Source of the DNA: Tissierellia bacterium
GTDB lineage: Bacteria > Bacillota > Clostridia > Tissierellales > Peptoniphilaceae
Reading direction: 5' to 3'
DNA length: 52,884 nt
Assembly (NCBI GenBank): GCA_030537815.1
Contig: JAUNVF010000009.1
Span: forward strand, 1 to 52,884
Shown here: one piece after another, positions 19,123 to 28,447 of the stretch
Position numbering within the stretch: position 1 is the first letter of the stretch
Layout: each line of letters opens with the position of its first letter
Position numbers and translations under genes: made by a program
Notes under the pieces: generated by a model
Database searches by the model: none
Told to the model about the DNA's origin: nothing
What the model saw: only the letters and a program-made list of their open reading frames with translations

Positions 19123-21231
19123 ATGACATTAAAAGAAAAATTATTAAAATATATACAATCGCCTGAATACAAAGGTCAAACAAAAGAAGAATTGGCGGCA
19201 GCCTTCAATATAGATATTTCAGACTATAGGATGTTTTTTAAGTCATTGATAGATATGGAAAAAAATGGAACTATTTATTTATCGAAAAAAGGAAAATATC
19301 TCCTAGTTAAAAATGAAGACAATGCTCTGGTTGGGAAGATTATAGGAAATGCGGGAGGATTTGCTTTTTTTGAAAGCTCAGACGAAAATCAAGCAGATGT
19401 TTTTATACCACCCAATAAGGTAAAGGGAGCATTGCATGGAGATACTGTACTCATTAAGATAACAAAGCAGGCGGCTGATGGAATGAGATCTGAAGGTGAA
19501 GTCGTCAGGATCTTAAACGAATCAGAAGTCGAAGTTGTGGGAACTTTAGTAAAAGCGGGAAAATATTATTTTGTGGAACCCAATAATTCAAAATTTTCTC
19601 AAGATATATTTATTCATTCAGATAAATTAAAAGGGGCTAAAAACGAAGATAAGGTTGTTGCAAAGATAGTAAAGAGATCGGTAAAAGATAAAAATCCCGA
19701 AGGAATTATAGTAGAAGTTCTTGGGAATAAAAATGATGAGGGCATTGAGATCACCTCTATAGCAAGGCAATTCGGGCTTCCCTATATATTTCCTAAAAAG
19801 GTTATAGCGGAAGCAAAATCTTTACCAGATGAGGTCAGTGAATTGGATCTAAATGGAAGGACGGATATGACGGATTTGTTTACCGTTACTATAGATGGTG
19901 CTTCTGCAAAAGATTTCGACGATGCGATTTCAATAAAAAAAGAAAACGGAAATTATAAATTATTTGTCCATATTGCAGATGTGGCGAATTATGTAAGGCC
20001 GAATTCAGAGCTGGACAGGGAAGCTTATAATAGGGGGAATTCCGTCTATATGCTCGATCGAGTGATACCTATGTTGCCGGAAGAATTGTCAAATGAACTT
20101 TGCAGTTTAAAGCCTGGGGTAGTAAGGCTTAGCCATACTGTAGAAATGTCAATAGATAATAATGGAAAAGTATTGGATTACCAGTTTTATAAATCGTATA
20201 TAAAGAGTGATCATAGACTTATATACGATGATGTTTCGGATTTTTTAGAAGATGATTTAGATATTTTTAAAGACGAAAAACTAAAGTCCGACTTGCAATT
20301 GATGAAACAGCTATATTCTATTCTAAAAGAAAAGAGGGATAGAAAAGGAGCGATCGAATTTAATTTGCCAGAGCCGGAGATAACCATGGGCGATAAGGGT
20401 GAAATAGTAGATATATGCAAGAGGGTAAGGAGAATATCCGACAAGATAATAGAAGAGTTTATGATAGTTACAAATGAAACTGTAGCTGCACATTTTGGTT
20501 ATATGGATTATCCATTTATCTTCAGAATTCATGAAGAGCCATCCAGGGAGAGGATTAAATCTTTTGAGATGCTGATGTCAAATCTCGGCTATAGATTTAA
20601 AGGCAAGGAAATCCATTCAAAGGACTTCCAAGAGCTATTAGAGGAAGTAAAGGGGAAAAATGAAGAGAGTTTGATATCTTCGCTTCTTTTAAGATCGCTT
20701 AGAAAAGCGGTTTACAGTAGGGAACCTGATATTCACTTCGGTCTGTCATCAAATTTTTATACTCATTTTACAGCTCCCATAAGGAGATATTCAGATTTAT
20801 TTATTCATAGGATATTTAAAAAAGCTGTAGAAAATAATCTCGATATGAATTATAATTTAAAACATCTCGAAAAGCTTGACGATATTGCCGAGCATGTTTC
20901 AGATACAGAGAGAAAGGCTGAAGAGGCTGAACGAGAGGTTGAAGCCATGCTCAAGATGAAATATATGAAGAAGTATATCGGAAAGAAATTCAATGGAATT
21001 ATTAGCTCGCTAACTAGTTTTGGAGTATTTGTGGAATTAGAAAATACTGTTGAGGGACTGGTCCATTTCAGAGATATGAATGATGACTACTATTATTTTG
21101 ACGATGAAAAATATGTAATAATAGGAGAAAAGACGAATCGAAGAATCAAATTGGGAGATTCAGTAAAAATAAAGGTAAAAGGCGTAAATGAATCAAGAAA
21201 TGAAATTAATTTTGAGATAGTACGGTGGTGA
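19123..21231 (+). CDS. rnr: ribonuclease R
   Basis: Processive 3'-5' exoribonuclease that degrades structured RNA and works with SmpB/tmRNA, 702 residues. Domains in order: N-terminal winged helix (about 1-65), cold-shock domains, RNB catalytic domain with the acidic cluster in [11 protein letters not shown] (258-268), and a C-terminal S1 domain ([20 protein letters not shown] onward). RNase R signatures such as [18 protein letters not shown] and [11 protein letters not shown] are present. The stop overlaps the smpB ribosome binding site. AAAGGAGAG precedes the ATG. Confidence 0.97.
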   Translation: MTLKEKLLKYIQSPEYKGQTKEELAAAFNIDISDYRMFFKSLIDMEKNGTIYLSKKGKYLLVKNEDNALVGKIIGNAGGFAFFESSDENQADVFIPPNKVKGALHGDTVLIKITKQAADGMRSEGEVVRILNESEVEVVGTLVKAGKYYFVEPNNSKFSQDIFIHSDKLKGAKNEDKVVAKIVKRSVKDKNPEGIIVEVLGNKNDEGIEITSIARQFGLPYIFPKKVIAEAKSLPDEVSELDLNGRTDMTDLFTVTIDGASAKDFDDAISIKKENGNYKLFVHIADVANYVRPNSELDREAYNRGNSVYMLDRVIPMLPEELSNELCSLKPGVVRLSHTVEMSIDNNGKVLDYQFYKSYIKSDHRLIYDDVSDFLEDDLDIFKDEKLKSDLQLMKQLYSILKEKRDRKGAIEFNLPEPEITMGDKGEIVDICKRVRRISDKIIEEFMIVTNETVAAHFGYMDYPFIFRIHEEPSRERIKSFEMLMSNLGYRFKGKEIHSKDFQELLEEVKGKNEESLISSLLLRSLRKAVYSREPDIHFGLSSNFYTHFTAPIRRYSDLFIHRIFKKAVENNLDMNYNLKHLEKLDDIAEHVSDTERKAEEAEREVEAMLKMKYMKKYIGKKFNGIISSLTSFGVFVELENTVEGLVHFRDMNDDYYYFDDEKYVIIGEKTNRRIKLGDSVKIKVKGVNESRNEINFEIVRW

Positions 21232-21235
21232 AAAT

Positions 21236-21694
21236 TTGAATAAAAGTAAAGATAAATTAATAGCGAATAATAAAAAAGCCAGACATGAATATTTTATAGA
21301 AGAGGTATTTGAAGCTGGCATAGTCTTAAAAGGCACAGAAGTGAAGTCAATTAGACAGGGTAAAGTTTCTATCAAAGAGAGTTATTGTATGATTGAGAAT
21401 TTCGAAGCATTTATTTATAATATGCATATAAGTCCTTATGAACATGGAAATATTTATAATGAAGATCCAATTAGGAAGAGGAAACTTTTATTAAATAAGA
21501 GAGAAATCAAAAAAATTCATGGGAAAGTTACGACTGCTGGTTATGCTCTTGTTCCATTGAGCATAAATATAAGAGACGGTCTTGTAAAAGTGGATATCGC
21601 TATTGGAAAAGGTAAGAAATTATACGATAAAAGAGAAACTCAAGCAAAAAGAGATGCCCAAAGAAGAATAGAAAGAGCTTTAAAGCAGTATTGA
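21236..21694 (+). CDS. smpB: SsrA-binding protein SmpB
   Basis: Partner of tmRNA in rescue of stalled ribosomes, 152 residues. The oligonucleotide-binding barrel includes [19 protein letters not shown] and [13 protein letters not shown], and the basic tail ends in the [19 protein letters not shown] type sequence needed on the ribosome. The start is TTG at 21236, 6 bases after GGTGG (21225-21229), which overlaps the rnr stop. No tmRNA gene follows directly, although ssrA often lies next to smpB. Confidence 0.96.
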   Translation: MNKSKDKLIANNKKARHEYFIEEVFEAGIVLKGTEVKSIRQGKVSIKESYCMIENFEAFIYNMHISPYEHGNIYNEDPIRKRKLLLNKREIKKIHGKVTTAGYALVPLSINIRDGLVKVDIAIGKGKKLYDKRETQAKRDAQRRIERALKQY

Positions 21695-21717
21695 TGTCGC
21701 TTTAAAAGAGGTATGAT

Positions 21718-22098
21718 ATGGAAGATTTCATTTCGATAGACAGAATGCATGAAATATTAGATGAGATAGCCCAGGATATCCCTAGGGATTTCTATAAGGG
21801 ATTGAGCGGGGGTATAGTCTTATTACCTGATGCAAAGCTCCATAAAGAGGCTGTTAATGATGATTTATATATAATGGGAGAATACCATAGATCGAGAATG
21901 GGTAAATATATAAAGATATACTATGGTTCTTTCAAAAAAGTTTACCCATATCTCGATGAAGCAAATTTAAAAGAAAAATTAAGACATACTTTGATTCATG
22001 AATTTACTCATCATCTGGAAGGCCTCTCGGGGCTAAAAGATTTGGAAGTAGAAGATGAGATAATGATTAATGAATATAAAAGTAGGTTTAAAGACTGA
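21718..22098 (+). CDS. zincin-type metallopeptidase family protein (DUF1025-like)
   Basis: Small 126-residue protein of the zincin metallopeptidase family PF06262. The active-site helix HEFTHH is at residues 94-99 (His94, Glu95, His98), with a further acidic residue downstream as possible third ligand. These proteins lack a signal peptide and their substrates are unknown. It follows smpB by 23 bases and precedes the J-domain gene by 9 bases, so it is probably on the same transcript. Confidence 0.8.
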   Translation: MEDFISIDRMHEILDEIAQDIPRDFYKGLSGGIVLLPDAKLHKEAVNDDLYIMGEYHRSRMGKYIKIYYGSFKKVYPYLDEANLKEKLRHTLIHEFTHHLEGLSGLKDLEVEDEIMINEYKSRFKD

Positions 22099-22107
22099 GG
22101 TGGTAAA

Positions 22108-22890
22108 TTGAACCCGATTAGTAAATTATACGGTGGTTTCCTGCAGGGATTGGCTACATTTTTGCACGGGATTTTTGAAGTATTTATTGTAGTATTGGAC
22201 TTTATAGTAGGCTTGATTGAAGGCATTAAGAGGATAATTATTTCTATCCTATTGATGGGCTGTATGTTCATATTTTTTTCGCCCTTCTTATTAGCACTTT
22301 TATTTCATCCTGCCGTCATTACATTGATTATAATATTTGTATTTTTCCCGATGTTGGGAACTAAATTCATTTCTTTCTTAAGATACTATCAATACTCTAT
22401 TACAGAATTTTTATATGATAAAGCGGAGTATTATAAGACAGGTAAAAAAGTAAATGCCAATTTTGAAGACTATGGAAATGCATATCGCCGTATGCAGGAA
22501 GAGAACTATAGAAAAAGTCAGGAGCAAAAGCGAAGACAGGAAGAAGAAATGTGGCAACAGGTATTTAAAGAATTCTTTGAACAAGCTCAAAGAGGTGGCA
22601 GAGGTTATGGCGGATACGGAGGGTATACAGGTTCGCAAAATGGCGGAAATTATCAACAGCCTTTAAGCCAGTTTAAGACGAAATTTGAGCAGGCATGTAA
22701 TACTCTTGAAGTGCCATATGATTCGGATGTTTATAAAATTAAATTAGCTTATAGGAAAATGGCTAAGAGATATCATCCGGATTTAAATCATGAACCCGGT
22801 GCGACAGAGAAATTCCAAGAAATAAATGCCGCATTTGAATTTTTAACGGAAGAAAATATCAATAGGTATAAACAGTTGACGAATAATTAG
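22108..22890 (+). CDS. membrane protein with C-terminal J domain
   Basis: A 260-residue protein with hydrophobic segments at the N-terminus (about 20-95), a Gln/Arg/Glu-rich coiled stretch (about 120-155), a Gly/Tyr-rich linker, and a J domain at about 192-258. The HPD motif (223-225, in YHPDLN) needed to stimulate DnaK is intact. Unlike DnaJ, the J domain is C-terminal and there is no zinc-finger domain, so this is a specialised membrane co-chaperone. TTG at 22108 is the start; GAGGTGG at 22097-22103 lies just before it. Clients are unknown; its neighbours suggest a membrane-linked task. Confidence 0.85.
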   Translation: MNPISKLYGGFLQGLATFLHGIFEVFIVVLDFIVGLIEGIKRIIISILLMGCMFIFFSPFLLALLFHPAVITLIIIFVFFPMLGTKFISFLRYYQYSITEFLYDKAEYYKTGKKVNANFEDYGNAYRRMQEENYRKSQEQKRRQEEEMWQQVFKEFFEQAQRGGRGYGGYGGYTGSQNGGNYQQPLSQFKTKFEQACNTLEVPYDSDVYKIKLAYRKMAKRYHPDLNHEPGATEKFQEINAAFEFLTEENINRYKQLTNN

Positions 22891-22918
22891 GCATCTTAAA
22901 TAAAAAAGGAAGTAAATT

Positions 22919-23989
22919 ATGGGTACAGATACTATAAAATGTCCAAATTGCGGTGGACCATTACATTTTGAACCTGAAATACAAAAAAATAAATGCGACT
23001 ATTGCCTTAGTACTTTTACAAATAAGGAATTGGAAGATTTGACTTCAGATATCGAAGATAAGCTCGACAAAGAGTCTGAAAAAAAGGAAACAATATCTGA
23101 TAATTTAAATCCTGAAGAACATCTTGCCGAATATAAATGCGATAGCTGTGGCGCTGAAGTCGTTACAGAAGAGACGACGGCAACCACTTTTTGCTATTAT
23201 TGCCATAATCCCGTTATATTGACAGATAGGATTACAGGCGAGTTTAGGCCGGATAAGGTAATCCCATTTGCATTTAGTCGAGAAGAGGCCATCAATAAAT
23301 TTACAGAATGGGCAAAGAGATATAAATATGTACCAAAATCATTTTACAGTTCATCTCAATTGGAAAAAATGACGGGTATATATATACCTTATTGGCTTGC
23401 CTATTCAGAGGCCGATGTCGATTTTGAAGGTGTCGGAACTAATATAAATGTAAGTTCAAGAGGAGATATAAAGTACACAGAATATAATGATTACAATATA
23501 ATGCGAAAGGGAAAGGTAAATATAAATGGAATTCCCAAGATAGCATTGAGAAAGATAGATCACGACTTGCTAATGTCTATCGATAACTACGATCAGACAA
23601 AGGCTGTAGATTTTAATATTTCTTATTTAAATGGATTCTTCTCGGAAAAATACGATATAGAAAAGTCGGATTTAGAAGAATCTGTAGAGAATAGTGCACA
23701 GCAATATGCTGAAAGGATTGCGAAAAGTGATTTAAGTCAATATGATAGATTAAATTTGACTAAAGAAGAGGTTAAGGCAAGGCTCACAGGCTGGTCATAT
23801 ATACTGCTGCCGGTTTGGATTCTAACATATATATATGAAGATAAGATATATATTTACGCAGTAAATGGACAGAATGGAGAGTCTTTCGGAGAGCTTCCAT
23901 TGGACAAGAAGAGATTATCTATAAATTCGATTTTGATAGCGGCTGTCATACTTATTATCCTGATTATAGGAGGCGCTTTAATATGGTAA
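22919..23989 (+). CDS. double zinc-ribbon membrane protein (TFIIB-type ribbon)
   Basis: Uncharacterised 356-residue protein. Zinc ribbon 1 uses C8, C11, C26 and C29; ribbon 2 uses C74, C77, C92 and C95. A linker rich in Lys/Glu/Asp lies between them. The following domain (about 110-325) begins with FRPDKVIPFAFSREEA, typical of clostridial zinc-ribbon proteins annotated as TFIIB-type. A membrane segment ends the protein (about 336-355), placing most of it in the cytosol. It overlaps the TPM gene by 7 bases. Primary sequence gives no enzymatic motif. Confidence 0.8.
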   Translation: MGTDTIKCPNCGGPLHFEPEIQKNKCDYCLSTFTNKELEDLTSDIEDKLDKESEKKETISDNLNPEEHLAEYKCDSCGAEVVTEETTATTFCYYCHNPVILTDRITGEFRPDKVIPFAFSREEAINKFTEWAKRYKYVPKSFYSSSQLEKMTGIYIPYWLAYSEADVDFEGVGTNINVSSRGDIKYTEYNDYNIMRKGKVNINGIPKIALRKIDHDLLMSIDNYDQTKAVDFNISYLNGFFSEKYDIEKSDLEESVENSAQQYAERIAKSDLSQYDRLNLTKEEVKARLTGWSYILLPVWILTYIYEDKIYIYAVNGQNGESFGELPLDKKRLSINSILIAAVILIILIIGGALIW

Positions 23990-24741
23990 GACTCAGAAAA
24001 TTTATTATATTATTTCTATTTATTTTATTAATTATGCCGGCAAATGCAGCAAATAATAAGGTTATAGACAATGCTGGATTATTTTCTAATGATGAATTAA
24101 ATCAGCTTGAAGAAAAATGTCAGAGATTGAGTAAAAAATACGATATGGATTTTGCTATAGCTACTACTGACGATACTAAAGGCCTCAATACCATGATGTA
24201 TACAGAAAAATTCTATGAAGATAATGGATATGGATTAAATGGCGATGGAATAATCATAATGTATGATATGCAGAATAGAGAAATTTTTATAAATACAGAA
24301 GGAAAGGCAATTGAGAAAATTGATGATGCTAAGATTGAAAAACTTTTAGACATTGTTTTTGACAATGGCCTTCAAAGTGGTGATTTCTATAATTCGGCTG
24401 ATGCATATTTAGATAAAGCGGAAAAATACATAAGGGGAAATTATATATCTCTAGTAGATATCGGCATTGGCGCTGTTGGTGCGATAGGTGCCGGAGGCGG
24501 TTATTTTAGCAGAAATAAAGCAAAATACTCAAATAAAAGATCTCCTAAATCTTTTCCGTATATGAATAACTCCATATCGAGTTTTCCACTAATCGCAGAT
24601 GAACTGATTAATAGCAGGACAGAGACGACAAGAATACCTAGAAATGTAGTATCCACCGGCGGTGGAAGTGGAGGGACGTCGACAAGAAGTTCTTCTACGG
24701 GAAGTGGTAGGACATATGGTGGAGGAGGTCGTAAATTTTAA
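23983..24741 (+). CDS. TPM-domain membrane protein (YgcG family)
   Basis: 252-residue protein with an N-terminal signal sequence (about 1-22), a TPM domain (about 25-150, starting KVIDNAGLFSNDELNQLEEK), a Gly-rich hydrophobic segment (about 156-170) and a tail of Gly, Ser, Thr and Arg. TPM domains act as phosphatases or assembly factors in plants, and bacterial forms are mostly of unknown role. The orientation implies an external TPM domain and an internal tail. It shares bases with the genes on both sides (7 upstream, 1 downstream), so the three are co-translated. Confidence 0.85.
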   Translation: MVRLRKFIILFLFILLIMPANAANNKVIDNAGLFSNDELNQLEEKCQRLSKKYDMDFAIATTDDTKGLNTMMYTEKFYEDNGYGLNGDGIIIMYDMQNREIFINTEGKAIEKIDDAKIEKLLDIVFDNGLQSGDFYNSADAYLDKAEKYIRGNYISLVDIGIGAVGAIGAGGGYFSRNKAKYSNKRSPKSFPYMNNSISSFPLIADELINSRTETTRIPRNVVSTGGGSGGTSTRSSSTGSGRTYGGGGRKF

Positions 24742-25541
24742 TGAGGATTCAAAATGCAGATTTATTTGTATTTAGTCCGACCGGTAGCACCTTAAAATTG
24801 TCGAGGGCATTTATAAAAAAATTTGAGGGATATAGAATCAATGATCTTACGACAAAAAAAGCTCCTAGAGATTATATGGCTGAAGAAGATTCGCTAGCCG
24901 TTTTTGCATTTCCAGTATATGCCGGAAGAGTTCCGGAAATATTTGTTAAGAGAATTAAAAATATTCACTCGAATAGGGCTCATGCTGTAATAATTGGAGT
25001 TTATGGCAATAGGGCTTTCGACGATTCCTTATTGGAGATGAAAGATATCTTAGAGGAAAAGAATTTTAATGTAGTTGCAGCATCTGCTTTTTTAGCTCAA
25101 CATAGCTATACAGATAAAGTTGCCGGCGGAAGACCTGATAATATAGATATGGAGATTATGGAAGATTTTTCTGAAGATATAGTTGATTTGCTTCAAAATA
25201 CAGATGCTGATGCAGGATTTCAATTAGATCTTCCGGGCAATAGACCTTATAGACAGGGAATAGGAAAGAGTGAAGATGCACCTTATCCTGGAGAGGGATG
25301 TATTTCCTGCGGTGTTTGTGCCATGGTATGTCCAGTACATATAATCGAAGCTGACGGAAAGATGCCTGAAAAGAATATTCCTTATTGTTTGCATTGCTTA
25401 GCCTGTGTAAAAAGATGCCCGATGCAGGTAAGAGTAATCCATTCTGATAGCATAGATGGATTTAAGAAATATTTGATAGATAATTTTTCAGAGATATATA
25501 AAAAACCGGATTTATTTATCGGTAAAGTTCTAAATAGTTGA
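24741..25541 (+). CDS. EFR1-family ferredoxin with flavodoxin-like domain
   Basis: Electron-transfer protein of 266 residues. The N-terminal flavodoxin-like domain has the FMN phosphate loop FSPTGSTLKLS near residues 11-21. Two 4Fe-4S clusters follow: C187, C190, C193 and C197; then C216, C219, C222 and C226. This is the EFR1 layout common in anaerobes. The redox partner is unknown. The ATG shares one base with the stop of the TPM gene. Confidence 0.9.
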   Translation: MRIQNADLFVFSPTGSTLKLSRAFIKKFEGYRINDLTTKKAPRDYMAEEDSLAVFAFPVYAGRVPEIFVKRIKNIHSNRAHAVIIGVYGNRAFDDSLLEMKDILEEKNFNVVAASAFLAQHSYTDKVAGGRPDNIDMEIMEDFSEDIVDLLQNTDADAGFQLDLPGNRPYRQGIGKSEDAPYPGEGCISCGVCAMVCPVHIIEADGKMPEKNIPYCLHCLACVKRCPMQVRVIHSDSIDGFKKYLIDNFSEIYKKPDLFIGKVLNS

Positions 25542-25573
25542 AAATATATATTCATTTATGATATTATTAATAG

Positions 25574-25617
25574 CGACCATAAAATTTGGTCGTCTGAGAA
25601 TGTATGAAACTCATACA
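25574..25617 (+). promoter_or_regulatory. two adjacent inverted repeats in the CNNM gene leader
   Basis: CGACCA (25574-25579) with TGGTCG (25587-25592), and TGTATGA (25601-25607) with TCATACA (25611-25617). Neither has a U-run, and the second ends 7 bases before the ribosome binding site. They may be an untranslated leader structure; no known riboswitch consensus is matched. Confidence 0.4.
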
Positions 25618-25640
25618 TCGAGTAGGGAGGAATGAATTTA

Positions 25641-26981
25641 ATGGATCCTGATTCTGGACCCGCATTATATATGCAATTATTGTTAATACTTGTACTTACT
25701 ATGATAAATGCATTTTTTGCCGCTGCAGAAATGGCAATGATAGCAGTGGATAGAAATAAATTGCTTGATAAGGCTGATCATGGGAATAAAAAAGCCATCC
25801 TGATATTAAAATTGAGAAAAGAACAGTCCAGATTTTTATCGACAATACAAGTCGGAATTACTCTAGCCGGTTTCTTTTCATCCGCATATGCCGCTACAGG
25901 TATATCCGGTAGACTAGGAGCTTATTTTGGAAGAGTGGGAGTAATATATTCAGAGAGATTAGCTCTAGTAATAGTGACTATTCTACTTTCTTTTTTTACC
26001 TTGGTATTCGGAGAATTGGTCCCGAAAAGAGTGGCTTTACAATCAGCTGAAAAATTTGCCTTGTTTTCAGTGGGAACGATTAATTTATTTGCTAAGATAA
26101 CTAAACCATTTGTCGCATTATTATCAGTATCTACAAATTTTATACTTAAACTTTTAGGGATAAGTTTGGAAGGTGTAGAGGAAAAAGTGACGATGGAAGA
26201 TTTAAAGGCGATAGTAAGTGTTGGACAAGAACAAGGAGTAATAAATCCTGTAGAAAAAGTTATGATAGATTCGATCATAGTATTTGATGATAAATTTGCC
26301 GAAGAGATAATGACTGCGAGGACGGAAGTATTCATGATAGATGTGAATAATCCGATTGAAGACTATTTAGACGAATTGATGCGCCTTCAGTATTCTCGTA
26401 TTCCCGTATATGAGGACAATGTCGACAATATAATAGGAATATTATATGTCAAGGATTTATTTAAATCGACATTTCAGGATGGATTAAAATCCGTAGATCT
26501 AAGGACTATTATCAGACCGGCTTATTTTGTGCCTGAAAGAAAAAATATAAATGATTTATTTTTGGATTTAAAGGCGTCTAGAAATCATATCGCTATACTG
26601 ATAGATGAATATGGCGGCTTCTCGGGTATAGTAACTATGGAAGACTTGATAGAAGAGATAGTTGGGGATATTGATGATGAATACGACCACGATGACCCTG
26701 ATATAACACAAATCAATGCGAGATCTTTTTTAGTAAAGGGATCTGTATCTATTAAGGATCTCAATATAAGGCTCGATTTAAAATTGGATGAGGAGACGGA
26801 AGACTATGATTCTGTAGGTGGATTGATGATTACAGAACTCGGATATATACCGGAATCCGGAGATAATTCGAGTGTAAAAAAGGATGGAATTACATTTACC
26901 ATAGTAGAAGTCGATGATAATAGAATCCAAAAAGCAAGAGTTGATTTGCCTGAAAAATCAGAAAATATAATTGAAGATTGA
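25641..26981 (+). CDS. CNNM/CorC-type transporter with CBS pair (hemolysin C family)
   Basis: Membrane protein of the HlyC/CorC (CNNM) family, about 446 residues, linked to Mg2+ or Co2+ export in other bacteria. The N-terminal DUF21 domain has several membrane segments (about 8-170). Two CBS domains follow (about 205-330, including VMIDSIIVFDDKFAEEIMT, SRIPVYEDNVDNIIGILY and ILIDEYGGFSGIVTMEDLIE), then the C-terminal CorC/HlyC domain. AGGGAGG at 25624-25630 is only 1 base from an ATG at 25632 but 10 from the ATG at 25641, so 25641 is preferred. The gene stands alone between hairpin leader and terminator. Confidence 0.92.
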   Translation: MDPDSGPALYMQLLLILVLTMINAFFAAAEMAMIAVDRNKLLDKADHGNKKAILILKLRKEQSRFLSTIQVGITLAGFFSSAYAATGISGRLGAYFGRVGVIYSERLALVIVTILLSFFTLVFGELVPKRVALQSAEKFALFSVGTINLFAKITKPFVALLSVSTNFILKLLGISLEGVEEKVTMEDLKAIVSVGQEQGVINPVEKVMIDSIIVFDDKFAEEIMTARTEVFMIDVNNPIEDYLDELMRLQYSRIPVYEDNVDNIIGILYVKDLFKSTFQDGLKSVDLRTIIRPAYFVPERKNINDLFLDLKASRNHIAILIDEYGGFSGIVTMEDLIEEIVGDIDDEYDHDDPDITQINARSFLVKGSVSIKDLNIRLDLKLDEETEDYDSVGGLMITELGYIPESGDNSSVKKDGITFTIVEVDDNRIQKARVDLPEKSENIIED

Positions 26982-26991
26982 CTATTAGATT

Positions 26992-27021
26992 AAAGACAAA
27001 CCTTTAGGTTTGTCTTTTTTT
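26992..27021 (+). terminator. terminator after the CNNM gene
   Basis: AAAGACAAACCT (26992-27003) is complementary to AGGTTTGTCTTT (27006-27017), with the inner pairs open as loop; a T run follows. Confidence 0.9.
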
Positions 27022-27578
27022 ATAAGCAATGCTTCCATAAATAGTGTATTAATTCATTTTGAAATATTGAATGAAATTTATATGGATTTATAAATATAAT
27101 TCGTCCTGATTTTGATATTGTGATTTTATTGATGCTCATTAGAATCAATTGATATGATTTTAGGTGTAGATAGAAATTGTATTATTTAAGAAAAAGATTT
27201 GATTATATTTAATGATATGCAATTTTTAAAAATATCCTTTTGACTAAGGTTTTTTGTATTTATAATAGGATTTTATGCTTAATAATTATCTATTCTGATC
27301 ATATTTAAAAATATGAAATATTAGTATTTAGATAAGGGGAGTTTGAATTAATAATAGCCTAAATCAAAATTTAGAGATGATTATCAGAGAATGAATAATT
27401 TGGTAGGACAGAAGGATATAGGAGAAAGAAATTAAGATAGAGATTTATGCTTCAGATAATCGCTTATCTACTGAAAATCCGCATTGAATAGAGATATTAG
27501 AATATTATATTTAAAATTCTAAATGATAAAATGAGATAAAATTGGAAACAAATAAAACATATAAAGGGACGTAAATTG
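27022..27578. other. AT-rich stretch with no intact gene
   Basis: No open frame of useful length on either strand. A short segment near 27424-27485 reads as plausible peptide in one frame but is interrupted by stops, suggesting decayed coding DNA. I see no repeat, RNA gene or terminator here. Confidence 0.5.
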
Positions 27579-27901
27579 ATGAATAGAAAGATTTTTCTGT
27601 ATACTCTTTGTAGTCACAGCTATTTCTATTTATTCCTCGGTTTTTTGAGGATTTAAATCTATTGATCATATTCTATGGATTGGCGTTGCAATTTTATTAA
27701 TATCTGCTGTCATCATGAGTAAAGATTATTTGTGGGGCAGTTTTTTTGGAATTGGAATCGGAATTAAATTAATATATGAGTATGCGAGAAACAGGTCAAG
27801 TGATAGATGCTGAAAGACCAGCGGGTATAGTAATTCGTCTTTATTTCTTATATTGTGGAATAAGATTGTATAGAAATAAGAAATTAGAAAATTCACGATG
27901 A
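27579..27901 (+). pseudogene. decayed small membrane-protein gene
   Basis: Remnant of a gene for a membrane protein of about 105 residues. It begins with ATG at 27579 (MNRKIFLYTL), must shift frame near 27606 to continue as FVVTAISIYSSVF, meets an in-frame TGA at 27646-27648, and then reads on in the same frame as two hydrophobic segments (IDHILWIGVAILLISAVI and LWGSFFGIGIGIKLIYEY). A second shift near 27788 gives ETGQVIDAERPAG and the tail up to TGA at 27899. Two shifts and one stop make function unlikely unless sequencing errors are involved. The family is not recognised. Confidence 0.65.
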
Positions 27902-27984
27902 GCAATTTAATCATTTATAATATGAGAATATAAATGTCTATCTAAATCTCTGGAATATGGAAAGCTATTTAATCCTCCAGCTCA

Positions 27985-28254
27985 TTAATTTAATGAAATT
28001 TCTGTGCCTACCAATTCATAACCGATTTCAAATCTTAGAAAAGATTTGCGATTTGATTTATAGCTAATAAATAATTTATATAACATCTGATCGATATTTT
28101 TAAAAATCATATCCGGCAGCTGATTGAAAGCTTTGTCTATAGATAATTGTTGATAATCGATAAATTCATGATATCTATGATTTATCAAAGAGAGTAATAT
28201 AGAAATACAAATAAATTTCTTATAATTTAAAATTTTAATAAGGAAAAATGACAA
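27985..28254 (-). pseudogene. possible gene remnant on the minus strand
   Basis: An open frame of 89 codons whose C-terminal half (MLYKLFISYKSNRKSFLRFE) looks protein-like. The only upstream start is a TTG with no ribosome binding site, and the N-terminal part is low-complexity. It could be the 3' end of a lost gene or chance. No family recognised. Confidence 0.25.
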
Positions 28255-28262
28255 ACGAGAAT

Positions 28263-28297
28263 AAGCGATTATAAAAAATTACTGATCGCTTTTTTTA
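28263..28297 (+). terminator. terminator in the decayed region
   Basis: AAGCGAT (28263-28269) pairs with ATCGCTT (28285-28291) around a 15-base loop, followed by a T run. It may be the leftover end of the decayed + strand gene. Confidence 0.6.
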
Positions 28298-28387
28298 TAC
28301 TTAAAATTAATTTTAAAAAGATTATAAATATGAAAATGATAGGAAATGATATTTTTTGTAAATAAATGACTTATACATTGAGATATC

Positions 28388-28437
28388 TTGACTTAAAATT
28401 AGTTAAGCTATAATATATATTAAAGCTTAACTAATTT
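28388..28437 (+). promoter_or_regulatory. promoter and MarR operator of marR-MATE
   Basis: TTGACT at 28388-28393 and TATAAT at 28409-28414 (15-base spacer; TAATAT two bases later gives 17). A perfect 13-bp inverted repeat, AAATTAGTTAAGC (28396-28408) and GCTTAACTAATTT (28425-28437), brackets the -10. Repressor binding here would block RNA polymerase, consistent with autoregulation by the MarR protein encoded directly downstream. Confidence 0.8.
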
Positions 28438-28447
28438 GGAGGGAAAT

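Noticed and set aside
21695-21717. tmRNA (ssrA) gene next to smpB
   Set aside because: Only 23 bases separate smpB from the next gene, and no tRNA-like ends are seen in the neighbourhood.
22454-22656. Extra frames on both strands within the J-protein gene
   Set aside because: They coincide with the Gln/Arg/Gly-rich low-complexity part of the J protein, where alternative frames stay open by composition.
25574-25617. Known metal riboswitch (Mg2+ M-box or yybP-ykoY) before the CNNM gene
   Set aside because: Only two short hairpins are present; the conserved core sequences and size of those riboswitches are absent.
27726-27914. Minus-strand frame opposite the decayed membrane gene
   Set aside because: It lies antisense to the recognisable membrane-protein remnant, has no ribosome binding site and no family likeness.
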